Assembly (NCBI GenBank): GCA_963920635.1 | Contig: OY987305.1 | Span: 7,355,153 to 7,419,152 of the forward strand | DNA: 64,000 nt | Direction: 5' to 3' | Source: Pseudeuparius sepicola | Taxonomy: Eukaryota; Arthropoda; Insecta; Coleoptera; Anthribidae | Shown here: piece by piece, positions 1 through 9,977 of the stretch | How the letters are laid out: each line of letters starts with the position of its first letter | How positions within the stretch are numbered: the stretch's first letter is position 1 | Position numbers and translations under genes: made by a program | Notes under the pieces: generated by a model | What the model was told of the DNA's origin: nothing | What the model saw: only the letters and a program-made list of their open reading frames with translations | The model's database searches: none

Positions 1-119
1 CTTTCCGATCAGATCCAATCGGGTGTCCTCGGTTTTGGAAAGTAGTTTTTATGTTCTGAAGCCGATTTTTATCACAAAATACCATGAATATTTTGTTGTG
101 AATATAGCCGCACAACAAC

Positions 120-440
120 CAGGCATAAATGTTTACAAGCTTTTAGTTAGTGTGTATGTTTGTATGTATATGTACTGAAATCTTGCAACTGAATTTTAAA
201 CCGCTTCCACCCAACCGATTGAGCTGAAATTTTGCACACAATTTTGGTTCTGGTAAACAATACAATCTAGTATACTCAGTATTATTTTTTCAAAATGGCC
301 GCCACTCCAAAATGGTGGATTACCTATTTCTTCATAACCTCCACGACATGGGTATATCAAATTGAAGGGCTCGACGAGTACAAAACAATAAGGTGAGTGA
401 CGTCGTACTAAACCCAAACATGGGAAACAAATAGGTACGA
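120..440 (-). repeat. Single-unit inverted relative of the 121-bp tandem repeat family
   Basis: Read on the minus strand, this stretch matches 59560-60030. Shared words in the same order include the CACCTTATTGTTTT block, CGTCGAGCCC, GATA..CCCAT, a GGAGTGGCGGCCATTTTGA block, and TTTCAGCTCAATCGG. Only one unit is present here against three at 59.5 kb. It looks like a fragment of a dispersed repeat; the host element class is not clear from sequence alone. Confidence 0.6.
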
Positions 441-900
441 AAAAGCACTAAATAAAATACAAAACAAAAAACTTTTTAAAACAAGCTTTTATTTAAGCCA
501 TGTAGGTACTAAAAATAATAAAATAAGTTCAGGTTTAAATAATAAACTGCACTTGGTATTAGTAGTAAAAAGAGATTAAGGAGGAAGGAGGCAGAGAAGA
601 TAGATACTGTAGTAAAAACCAGTGACTGCATGCTCTCCTAATATAATATCACCAATAGGTACTTGCATGGGTTACACTGTTCGACGGCTGGTCACTTGTG
701 CAGCGAAATGCGGTGGATAGGCGTGCTAAAATAATTATATGGTGCATTAACCTGCGTGACGCTTATGTCCTATATTCTTTTTGTGACGCCAATTAGAGTT
801 TTTTATGCTGTTTCAAGTGACTTTAGAAATATTATACCAATTAATTTTAGTGGATTGGTTGATAAGCAAGTACCTACTTGGCAAAGTATGTATTTTATTT
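440..900. repeat. Nested repeat: interrupted copy of the 59.1-kb foldback
   Basis: The outer parts (470-535 and 835-900: AAGCTTTTATTTAA, AATAAAATAAGTT, GGTTGATAAGCAAGTACCTA) match the foldback at 59060-59480. The middle part, about 540-835, is absent there but recurs in inverse orientation at 57490-57920. The simplest reading is that one repeat inserted into another. Confidence 0.55.
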
Positions 901-1029
901 TTATTTTATTCATAGTAAATCTTTGACAGAAAAAAATTAAGACTAACATTGCCATCGTTATCGAGCTTTATGACACGATACGTAGTTTATAGGCAATAAA
1001 TAGTGAATTAGTCAATGCCAACCTCCGAC

Positions 1030-1170
1030 TTTGGTCGGAGACGCCAACATAAATATGGCTTTGGTTACACTGAGAAACAAGGATAGCTCTAGGGCGGAAC
1101 TGTCTTTTTTCAAGGCCAAATTATCATGGGACTCGTCTACTATTGCATGGTGTGTTGCTATGGTAACGTT
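1030..1170. repeat. Fragment related to the inverted repeat at 49.4 kb
   Basis: The words GCCAACATAAATATGGCTTTGG and CTTTTTTCAAGGCCAAATT resemble GCCAACGTAAATTATTGCTTTGG and CTTTTTTCAAAGCCAAATT near 49418-49475, in the same order. It is a short and diverged match. Confidence 0.35.
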
Positions 1171-1784
1171 CGTAACCTAACTTATGATTTGTGGCAAAAT
1201 TCTCTAAACAAACCGCCTCCTTGTAGGGATTTCCCCCTTTTTCCCCCAACCCCGCTCTTTTGCCCCGCCCAGTGAAAGCGCCGATCTGGATCCGTTCCCG
1301 CTTGTCGTCCGAACTTCGAGCATTCCTCGGATGCCTCACCTTTTCGTCTATTAGCGCAACTCTCCGCCTAACGCCATAAATTCGGGACTTTCACTCGAGG
1401 CGAATCGGACTAGACCGGCTGAATTCGAAATGAACCGCTCTAAATATGTCCGGGTTTGTTGGATGTCGGAACACCAACAGCGGGTGATATAAATGGGAAA
1501 ACACCGCTCCAAGGTATCTGGGAAGTTCGAACAGGGTATACTTGACCTTTTGTTAGAAGTAGCTTAAAGTTAGTTTTGAATTTTTTACCCTATCGTTTGA
1601 AGAACTTGGGATTTTATTGTTTGTGCACACCTTTGTCAGTGATTTGGAAATAGATTATAGATATTTGGCAACATTCTCGCTCTAAATTTTTTGTCTATGA
1701 TTTCCAACCCATTCGAGTTTATGTTAGGATGACCCTCAGAAAAAAAAAGGCTTACACTACTGTAATGTTTTGATTATGTAAAAT
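1171..1784. other. No recognisable feature; relatively GC-rich
   Basis: The part at about 1200-1480 has higher GC than its surroundings, with C-rich runs (TTTCCCCC, CCGCCCAG). I found no matching repeat elsewhere in the window and no coding resemblance. It could be single-copy intronic DNA. Confidence 0.3.
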
Positions 1785-2620
1785 TTGTGTTTATTTGTAA
1801 TGGGCCAAAGGCGAGGTTGCCATGATTACAAAATGCTAACGATGTAAACAATACTAGCGCTAGTTAAAATAAGGTTAATATTATGTTGTATAATACATTT
1901 TTATGAAAAACAAAGCTCTCTGAAGAGAAATTCAAAAGCATTATTCATTTTATAAATCGTTGCACATAAATATCAATTATCTAATCCGACAACGACGCTT
2001 TGAAGATAACGTGCGATTGTTTGTGTTGTAATTTGGCAGTGTTGTTTGTGGTAGTGCTTTGGATGTATAGCTCAGAAAAATAAAATGGCAATGTTTTGTT
2101 CTTGCAGAATTTTTGTTTATTTGCATTAGGCCAAAGGCGAGGTTGCCATGATTACAAAGTGCTAACAATGTAAACAATACTAGTGCTAGTTAAAAAAATG
2201 TTAATATTATGTTGTATAATACATTTTTAAGGAAAACAAAGCTCTCCCAAGAGAAATTCAATAGCATTGTTTATTGATGACTAATCGTGGGAGAGGGACA
2301 TAAATATCAATTATCTATCACATATTCTTACTGACTAGTTTCGCTTTATTTTTCTGAGATTTTTGGCCAATCCGACATCGATGCTTTGAAGATGACGTGC
2401 AACGGTTTGTGTTGTATTTTGGTAGCGTTGTTTATGGTAGTGCTTTCGACTTTGTTTTACTTTCTTTTGTGTTATTTTTCTGGATATATCCGTCTGTGAA
2501 CGTTTTATGTGATAAACAATGGGGAAAAACGTGCATAGTTTGCAAATCAAGCAATCTACCAAATTATGCAACCAACATTTCACGTGTAAGTACATAGTCG
2601 CAGATTTGGGACTGGAGGTT
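1785..2620. repeat. Tandem duplication with about 326-bp period
   Basis: GGCCAAAGGCGAGGTTGCC starts at 1803 and again at 2129, and similarity continues for about 300 bases (AACAATACTAG, GCTAGTTAAA, TTGTATAATACATTTTT, AAACAAAGCTCTC, CGACGCTTTGAAGAT/CGATGCTTTGAAGAT). The end of the second unit, about 2430-2620, is itself repeated at 3140-3330 around a GTGTTATTTTTCT...GAACGTTTTATG...TTTCACGTGTAA block. Both of those copies contain a degraded short reading frame with Cys-x2-Cys (TCIVC in one). Confidence 0.65.
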
Positions 2621-2705
2621 TAGATCTTCATATTATTCATATTATTATGTTGTTATTTATAATCATGACAATTTCTAAAATTTTGGAATATTTTAGTAAG
2701 GTCAT

Positions 2706-2996
2706 TATACAGGGTGATTCCTTGAATAGTACAGAAAATTTAACCAGAGGTAAAGTTGAACCCCTGGAGCACGCCTATGAAGTTATTTTTTTGAAAAACG
2801 GAAAAATATAATTTCCATTTTTCCACCAAAAAAAAATTCAAAAGTTTTGGGACCGCTGACCGCGGGTAAATGTTTGAAAGGCCATAACTTTTTGATTTTC
2901 TGCACTTTTTCAAAAATACCTTCATAGGCGTGCTTTTGGGGTCGAAACCTACCACCAGTTAAAATTTCTGTACTAATCAAAGAATCACCCTGTATA
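2706..2996. mobile_element. Small foldback element, TATACAGGGTGATTC ends
   Basis: The left end TATACAGGGTGATTC and the right end GAATCACCCTGTATA are inverted repeats. The complementarity extends inward with mismatches for about 115 bases on each side (AGTACAGAAA, GCACGCCTATGAAG). The loop carries GACCGCTGACCGCGG. No coding capacity. Confidence 0.75.
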
Positions 2997-3139
2997 TGCA
3001 GAAAAATATTGCCACTGTTTTATGTTTACACTAGTTGCAAGTATGTAAATATTGTTGTTTACACTAGTTGCAAGTATGTAAATATTTTGGATATTTCCTC
3101 AGGAGCCACACAAAACTTATTTACGCCATTTCTATGTTT

Positions 3140-3330
3140 TTTATTTTTCTGAGGTGTATAGTGGCTTTTTCGACTTTGTTTTATTTTTTTCGTGTTATTT
3201 TTCTAGATATCTTAGTTCGTGAACGTTTTATGCCATTAGACAACGGTAAAAAAAAGGGCATAGTTTGCAATCAAGAAATATACCAAGTTATGTAACATTT
3301 CACGTGTAACTTCTAGATTTGGGAATTTGG
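3140..3330. repeat. Direct repeat of 2430-2620
   Basis: Shares GTGTTATTTTTCT, GTGAACGTTTTATG, GCATAGTTTGCAA and ATTTCACGTGTAA with 2430-2620, in order. It belongs to the duplicated block described at 1785-2620. Confidence 0.55.
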
Positions 3331-3526
3331 ATTTAGAAACTCATATTTTTCGAAGTTTCCGTCATAAAACTCTTGCGATATTAAAGATATTCAACTGGCA
3401 AGTTGGAGAAACGTCAAATGTGTTTTTTATCGGGATATTACCAGAACATAGGTCCTTTTATAACATATTTTCTATTAATAAAAGAGAAATATAGGTACTT
3501 TACCTAATATAATAATAGTTATTTAT

Positions 3527-3966
3527 GTACCAAGGCATTGAAGTATTTATGATTCATGTGGAATTTAGTTGCCGAGGCAAATAATCCACATGAGTCATAA
3601 AAAGAATTATATATTTTTTGAAATCGGAAAAAAACTGTTGTATTAGGCAAAAATAATCATGCGCGCGGCGTTGCTTGACTTTGACGATCGCTCTACCTAG
3701 GTCAAGTTCAAGTATGACGAGGCACGGCGCTTCCCAACGGAAACTCCAAACTGCTGCCTGTTGTGCAGCCTCCATGAAAAATAGATTGATATTCAAACCT
3801 ACTAAATATGTATACTGAAAGATTGCGCTGCTATTAACGGGTTGACTTTTGACGGGTGATGGCCTACTTATTGAACAAATCGTATTATAATGTGTTACTT
3901 CAGTGCCGATTTCTGAGCTTTTAATGACATATTTTGAGACACTTTGCACTGCCGATTTCAAGAAAA
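3527..3966 (+). mobile_element. 5S-module element family, copy 1
   Basis: Begins near TGTACCAAGGCATTGAAG and ends near CGATTTCAAGAAAACG, as does the copy at 17392-17962; the copy at 12071 is inverse. Near its start is a hairpin made by TTATGATTCATGTGGAATTTAG and CCACATGAGTCATAAAAAG. At about 3659-3690 it carries a shortened 5S rRNA-like module, visible on the minus strand as GATCGTCAAAGTCAAGCAACGCCGCGCGC. An open frame of 135 codons crosses the copy on the minus strand but reads through non-coding repeat sequence, so I do not call it a gene. Confidence 0.65.
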
Positions 3967-4080
3967 CGAATATTATTTTCGAAAAAAAGGGAAATTTTCA
4001 TCTTTTGTGGACTAAACTTTACATCAAATAATGAATTTAAAAACCAATGAGAAAAATATGTGTGATCTATTGTTTCTTAC

Positions 4081-4266
4081 CTTTTGGTCTCCAAATCTCA
4101 TTTGTCTCCTGGCATTTCTCGACACATTCATCCTACACAAAAACAGCCGTAGTTCCTCACTAGTCGTTCCTGTATTTACTGGCCTACCCAACTCGCATTG
4201 AATCGCTTGGTGGTCCTGCTTATCTATAATGTCATATACACTGTCCCCATGGATTAGCAAGTCCTC
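4081..4266 (-). CDS. dys: dysfusion (NPAS4-like bHLH-PAS factor), internal exon: most of PAS-A
   Basis: This 186-bp exon encodes exactly 62 codons in phase 0 at both ends. It begins EDLLIHGDSVYDIIDKQDH and continues to LRLFLCRMNVSRNARRQM and FGDQK. The HGDSVYDIID-x-x-DH stretch is the hallmark of PAS-A in NPAS4/dysfusion proteins, and the LFLCRMN stretch is the usual PAS-A beta-strand near its end. The acceptor is CATTGCAG just upstream of 4266, and the donor is AAAAG|GTAAGA at 4081/4080. Dysfusion pairs with the ARNT-type partner Tango and acts in the nucleus as a transcription factor; in Drosophila it works in tracheal fusion cells and leg joints. The role is from family knowledge. Confidence in identity is high because three separate exons join in frame. 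Confidence 0.94.
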
Positions 4267-5161
4267 CTGCAATGCCACACTCGTCAGCCAAAAAACACCA
4301 ACAAAATACGAGGTAAGACCGTTTTCCGGGGGTCAGTATGCTTCACAAACGTTTTGTTTTTAAACGAACAATTCGAAACGAAATTTAAATCCGAGAGACG
4401 TTGACGTTAATCAAAAATCAGTCTGTCTCTCTGCTGCTGCGAATAGTGTTAAAGTAATAACTTTATCTTAGTGTCGCAATTCATTTGCAGTCTTATAATT
4501 GCAGGATAGCGTGGGCTTGAAGAAATGAGAGGCATATTTTCACGGAATGCAATTTACGATGTACTGCCTCTGAAAAGATTTTTTCCATTGTTTTTTCTGA
4601 AACTTGAGTGGTAGATTTGTGAAGCATACTCTTTCCCTGGACATGTATTTAAAAAATGTGGGCCATTTTATTATATATCCACATTTTTACGCGTAAGGTT
4701 TCTCATTAGCCAAATGAAATAAGAAAATTGCTTGAATTGCTGCTAGAGGTATTCCTTTGTTCTTAAGGCAATGATGCCATTTTTATGATCCTTAGGTACA
4801 AAAAAACATATAAGACGTTGGCTAATTCCATGTAACCTACAGCTTTACACTTTATTTGGTTATTTGAGAAACCTAATAGTTTGCAAAAATCCTAATGCTA
4901 ATGTTTAAATAGGTCCTACAGACTACTCGATAGTGTATTATGATAACTGTTCCTCTAACATTACTACAACGTAAAATCTCAAAGCTCAGACTGGATGGGC
5001 GGAGAATCAAACATATTAATAAGCCGAAAACGCCGTGTCACTATCGTTGATGACATGAAATCCACCGGTGAAAAAAAAAACGGCCGTCACAAAAGCGGTG
5101 CTGAAGCTCACTCTTTAGCTTAGAAAAGCTCAAAAAGTTCGCTCACCTGGATAACACTCAC
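4267..5161 (-). other. dys: dys intron, 895 bp
   Basis: Bounded by donor ATG|GTGAGT (exon end 5162) and acceptor TTGCAG| (exon start 4266). I see no clear transposon in it. It is AT-rich in most parts and unremarkable. Confidence 0.85.
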
Positions 5162-5251
5162 CATGGAATGACCCAGGTACTCTGCAGCGTTGTCGGATAT
5201 ATACAACAGTTTCCCGTTCTGCGTCATCATCATCAGGAAACCGCTCAGTGC
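5162..5251 (-). CDS. dys: dysfusion (NPAS4-like bHLH-PAS factor), internal exon: start of PAS-A
   Basis: This 90-bp exon encodes 30 codons in phase 0 at both ends. It begins ALSGFLMMMTQNGKLLYISD and ends EYLGHSM, so the join to the next exon gives GHSM-EDLLIHGDS, as expected for NPAS4/dysfusion. The acceptor is TTTCGTTTCAG immediately before 5251. The donor is CCATG|GTGAGT at 5162/5161. A second donor-like site CAG|GTGAGC lies 15 bases further on (5147/5146) and would add five in-frame codons (VSVIQ); the first is preferred because it gives the family's continuous sequence. PAS-A mediates dimerisation with the Tango/ARNT partner. Confidence 0.94.
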
Positions 5252-5429
5252 CTGAAACGAAAAATCAATACAGATCGATCAATCAAGGGGCACAAAAGAA
5301 ACGATAAACATATTTTTGATCGTTATCGGTCTTATTCGTAAGTCACGTCGAAATGAGACAAAAGTTCGATTTACATGCATTTAAAAATTGGTAACGAAAA
5401 TCGTCCGATAGAAAAATAATTTGACAAGC

Positions 5430-6080
5430 GCAATAGCCGATTTTAGGCGATCGTCTGATGGTTTTAACCGTGGTTATCTTTCTGGTTGTCCTTGGTTTTA
5501 GCCCTTGAATAACCAACAAATGTCACCATTGAAATGTCATACTACTACCTGTCCATAACCTCACTTATATTTGTGTATGTTGGGTTTTGTTTAAATTTGT
5601 TACAAAAAATGAATTAAAAGCATGTAATAAAATTACATTTAACAGAAGACTTGCTATTTCCATATCTCCGACTTCAACTTGGAACCTGGACATCTTCACA
5701 CTCTTCACCTTCAACCTTCAACGCTTACACAAAAGAGATATTTTTGCTCCTATTCATTTTTTTTTTAATTTATGGATATAGATGAAAATATGAAATCACT
5801 ACACTTGCCTATATCAGCAAATATATTTATAAGTTTTGAAAAATTCAAACTCGCAACAAATTGGCAAATCTAGCAAATGACAATTGTTGTTTTTAATAAC
5901 CGCGGTAATTACCCTGCTCCTGAGTCGAGTAAATACCGCGGTTATTGTCGGTTATAACGATGACGTATGAAGGGCTTCTTTGTGACGTCAGAGAGCTATA
6001 ACCAACAATAACCGAATCGCATAAACGTGTTTAGTATTTACCGGTTATTATATTAATGGTTATTCGCCTAAAATCGACTA
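5430..6080. mobile_element. Inverted-repeat element next to the dys PAS-A exon
   Basis: The ends TAGCCGATTTTAGGCGA (from about 5431) and TTCGCCTAAAATCGACTA (to about 6080) are inverted. Inside are further inverted pairs: AATAACCGCGGTA/TACCGCGGTTATT (5897-5945), and GGTTATAACGATGACGT against ACGTCAGAGAGCTATAACC. No coding capacity. It resembles a MITE. Confidence 0.6.
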
Positions 6081-6904
6081 ACATATTTATTGTGGTGTAC
6101 TAAAGAAACAAAGTAGTCGTGGGAAATTTGTTTAGCCCATAATGACGTTAACAAACAACTTGTTTGCAGTTACATACTAAGATGTTTGTTTCGTCTCAAA
6201 ATAGTTCCTTTTGTTGATTAACATATCCAGCCAGTGATTACTAGGTGACAAATTGCAACAATGGAGTGCCTTATTGAGTATGAAGAGAAAATCCACTGAT
6301 CCTTGCTGGTGGCTACGGTTGAGAATACGCAGTCAATAGTAAATTGTAATTAGAGGTATCGTCTAGAGAGAATATCGCTAAAATGATATTGTCAGACGTC
6401 AAATATACAAATTACAACTTGCCAAGATATTACTCAATGTATGCTAAAACGAGAAAGGAATACGATGGCAACCATACACCACATAATTTTAGAATGAAAA
6501 CAAGGACACGCGCAACAATTCTATTCGTTTTTTTTTTCATATGTGAGATAATTTATTGCCGATTAATATGCTATTGATTTTGCCTTATGTGATTACCATG
6601 CGTAGAGCTGTAATTAATGTTATAATAGTAAAACAATATATAGCATTATATATGAAATATTATGATCTATCTCACTGGCCAGATTAGACCAATGAAATAT
6701 CTAAAAGGTTTCTCCTCTAGACAAAACATAACTTACACATTTTTCTTAAAAAATAAATCCTAAAATCCCTAAATTAGGCGGCTTTCTACAAACATTTTCA
6801 AACAGTTAAAATTCTACATAATATTTAGATCTATTAAACATAGAGGTACATAATGTCTATATATGTATTTTATTTACCTATAGTCATATGTGTGACTTTT
6901 TAAG
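6081..6904. other. AT-rich intron, nothing recognised
   Basis: No repeat match, coding resemblance or RNA gene that I can support. Confidence 0.4.
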
Positions 6905-7145
6905 ATAAAAAAATAATTATGAAAATTAATTAGATTAAATCCATTTCATTTTTAGTTGGGTTTTTCGCCACAGTAGCCTGAACCAAACTGATTAAAAGAC
7001 AACTTTTTCAAATTAAAAGGAAAATTCGTAAATGCCTAAGATTAAATCAAATTTAATTAGTTCAGATTTCTGTGACGAAAAAAGCAATTAAAAATTAAAT
7101 GGATCTGTTTGCGCCACAAAGAAATATCCAACAATAATTAGATTA
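6905..7145. repeat. Foldback of the TTAGTTGGGTTTTTCGCCACAG family
   Basis: The left part (AATTAGATTAAATCCATTT...TTGGGTTTTTCGCCACAG) recurs directly at 7710-7840 and, more diverged, at 60236-60400. The right part (TTCTGTGACGAAAAAAGC...AATTAAATGGAT...AATTAGATTAG) is its diverged inverse complement, so this copy is a full foldback. Confidence 0.6.
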
Positions 7146-7155
7146 GATACTTATA

Positions 7156-8087
7156 TACAGGGTGAACCATTTGAAATGGAAGCACCCCGTAAAATTTTTA
7201 TTTTTCATATGATTTTAGCCGTTTTTTTTTCTGAAGATAGGTCGCAAAAACTCTTTACTTTGGTGCCAAATTTCAGGTCTTAATCTCAATTTTTAAGGCC
7301 TACTACGAATTTTTTTTCCATTAAAAATGACGAAAACCATTTAGTGTTTTTTTTTATTTAAAAACTTACTCCTCAGTGTTAATCAGGACACCCTAAAACC
7401 CCCACATGCCAAATTTAGTAGCCGGGGTTTTTTTGGGAAGAGAAGTCATAATTTGGTATTATTTTTGGTACAATCCGTAGAGGGCGCTGCGTACCTACGC
7501 TATCATTATTTAAAATTATTTGCCCTAACTTTTTTGGCAGTAAACTTTTACGGCATTTTGTGAATGTATGCTCTTCCCATACGTTTTCTAAGCAAAAAAG
7601 GTATATTTGGTGAATAACGCCAAAGGTGACTGTTTTCGGCAAATTTTCAAATTTCTGCATCGATGCAGGTGCATATCGACACTCGTATGCAATTAAATTC
7701 AAAAATTATAAAAATAATTGGATTAAATCCATTTAATTTTAGTTGGGTTTTTCGCCACAGAAGCCTGAACTAAACTGATTCAAAGACAACTTTTTCAAAT
7801 TGAAAGAAAAATTCGTAAATAATGCCTAAGTTTTAAAAAAACCAAATAAAATTTAAATAAACAAGCACATTTATTTTTTGACAGTTTAATTAACTTGTTG
7901 CTTTTTTTTGCAAGAAAATTTTGTCGTCTCAAAAAGTTACTTAAAAAAACGAAAATAAATGTTCAATTTCAACACCCTGCATCTCGAGAACCAAAATCTG
8001 CAGACCTATGTTCATATGAACTTTTCGTCATATGTATTTTCCATTTTTCTTTTTAATTTTTTAAGTTATTACCGGACACCCTGTATA
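7156..8087. mobile_element. CAGGGTG-ended region holding a second 130-bp repeat copy
   Basis: Starts TATACAGGGTGAACC and ends CGGACACCCTGTATA. Apart from the terminal CAGGGTG/CACCCTG words the two ends are not strongly complementary, so this may be two separate element fragments. The stretch 7710-7840 is a direct copy of 6915-7040. Confidence 0.45.
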
Positions 8088-8564
8088 ACATAAAAATAAT
8101 TCTTCTTCGAACCCGTAAAATCTATATCACAAAATCAAGTATTCTTTTTTTGGTCTTGAGCTCGTCAAATATGTCCTCTGGGTATTTCAGGGTACACATA
8201 AAGGAGTGTTAACCCATTCAATGGGTTTTCGCTAATATTGTTTCTAATATAAATTTTTAAAATTTTCAATTTTGAAAATGTTCTTTCTGGCGTGGCGGTG
8301 CACACTGTAATTGTGCAAAATATGTTTAGTAGGTTGTTTTGCCTAATTTACGGTTACGCGCTGCGACCGACGGAGTGTGTGCATAATATACGGCGGCGCG
8401 TTCTCAAATCTACTGCACAGGTTTTAATTTCGAGAAGACAAGATGAAACAAATAACAAATTGTAGATGTTTGATGTTCATCACTGCATTTTCAGATTAGG
8501 ACAGGAGTATATAATTTTTGGTATTATTAATTTTAATATTACAAATCTCGTTTATCTCGACAGC
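8088..8564. other. Nothing recognised
   Basis: AT-rich, apart from a CG-richer patch at about 8350-8405. No support for a gene or named repeat. Confidence 0.35.
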
Positions 8565-8619
8565 TCTGGGGGGGGGGCAATTGCCCCCTTTGCCCCCCCC
8601 CCCCCTGAATACGCCACTG
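8565..8619 (-). repeat. G/C-tract transposon terminus (CAGTGGCG type)
   Basis: On the minus strand this reads CAGTGGCGTATTCAGGGGG followed by a G-tract, then GCAAAGGGGGCAATTGCCCC. The CAGTGGCG-plus-G-tract design matches ends seen in many hAT-like nonautonomous elements. The partner end was not identified. Confidence 0.45.
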
Positions 8620-9839
8620 CATTTGACCACAGTATTTCTTCGTCTGAACTTTTTCTGCTTGAAATCACCTCGTTGTTCGATAGAACAACATTATAAAATT
8701 ATAAAAGAACCCCCGATACCCAAATATCGGCACGAGCCCATGAACAACAAGCGAAACAACATAAAATTCCGAAAACTGATTAGAAATCTTAATTTAACAT
8801 TATCTATGAAGGCAGTCGAACCGTTTAACGTGAAACAGTTTTCTCGATTCGCGCTAGCCCGAACGTAATGTTCTCAGCATGTAATATATTCTTTAATGAT
8901 CTTCTATCGGCCGTGGCGATCTCGGGCACCGGCTCGGCCTCTTCTGGAGTACCCTTAAAACTTTTTATAAGATAAATAATAAATTAAAATGGGTACGCTC
9001 TTAAAAATGGATCTGTCTGGAGGCGTGGACCGGCGCAGATCCCGCTCCGATTACGAGACCAATAGTGCACCGAAAGACACCGCCTGTTATCTACCCTGAC
9101 CCAACCGGTTTTCTAATCATTGGTTAGGCACCTGCAAACGAAATAAATAAATGCAAAATAGAAACCGTGCATTTGGCGCAACCATAAAACGGTTAGGGCG
9201 AATGATACGTCACTGCCGCATACGACACGCTACGCACAGTCGCTATCATCAGCAGTTTCACGGCGACTATTGTGGGAACACAGAAAATATAGAACATTTA
9301 ATTTGCAGAAGTTTCTGCCAATTGAGGCAGTGACGTCAAGGAAATGAGACAGAAAATATCCCTATTTGTGAATGATAATTCAACCACAGTTATTAAGTAA
9401 TTGGTATTTCTTGAAATAATTGTTTCATTTCGCAGGTAATTGAATCGATGTAATTGAATTAGATATAAGTACTTAGTAATTTAATGTTTGGATACACAAT
9501 AAAGGATTTAAACTAAAAATTAAACTATAATAGATAACACAATGTAGAAAACGCCGCCATTATTTTTAGAACATGATAATTAATTCGTTAGTGATACTGC
9601 GATAATTCATCAACTTTCAGTTTGTAATGACAGTAATAATTGAATTGATCTTATTAGTAATAATTGTATGTCGTTTATAAAGTTCAATTACTTAAATCTA
9701 GATCTAATCAGTAGCACAGCTAAAATAATTAATTGCCTTTTGATAATTAATTAAATTAGTTTTTAGTCTAATCATCTAATTCAACTGCTTTGGCCAAATA
9801 ACTGATGCTTCATTATTCTTATTTATTTGCAATCGTTAG
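8620..9839. other. Nothing firmly recognised
   Basis: Includes a GC-richer block at about 8905-9110 with a 36-codon frame from 8989 (MGTLLKMDLSGGVDRR...). I do not recognise the peptide and see no convincing splice context. The rest is AT-rich. Confidence 0.3.
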
Positions 9840-9977
9840 ATGGCTCCACCTACAAATCCAAGTTTAATTCAAGCAATCGACTTAATAAAACAACAATATG
9901 AAACGGTTTTGAGAAAATATAAAGTTCAAGGAATAAGCCCGCGGGCTACACACAAATTTGGTGTACCGTTTCACTGA
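9840..9977 (+). pseudogene. Short ORF resembling a psq/pogo-type HTH fragment
   Basis: A 45-codon frame (MAPPTNPSLIQAIDL...) ends GISPRATHKFGVPFH-stop. The SPRA-x-x-KFGVP pattern resembles the helix-turn-helix of psq and pogo-like transposases, where S-x-R-x-A-x-x-F-G-V-P is typical. The ATG directly follows an AG in a T-rich context (TTTATTTGCAATCGTTAG). It stops where a psq domain would continue, so it is a fragment. It is on the strand opposite to dys. The identification rests on one motif. Confidence 0.35.

Larger units (their letters stand above)
1..4080 (-). other. dys: dys intron (partial), downstream of the last visible exon
   Basis: This is the stretch that follows the splice donor at 4080/4079 in transcription direction. 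I looked on the minus strand for the exon that should follow (PAS-A end and PAS-B, beginning around a VLVQGHYL-like segment) and found none, so the next exon lies beyond the left edge. The intron is therefore longer than 4 kb here. It holds the repeats listed separately at 120-900, 1030-1170, 1785-2620, 2706-2996, 3140-3330 and 3527-3966. Confidence 0.75.

Noticed and set aside
3554..3961. 135-codon minus-strand open frame
   Set aside because: It reads through a non-coding repeat family, including the 5S-like module and a hairpin. The same frame is broken in the other copies at 12 and 17 kb.
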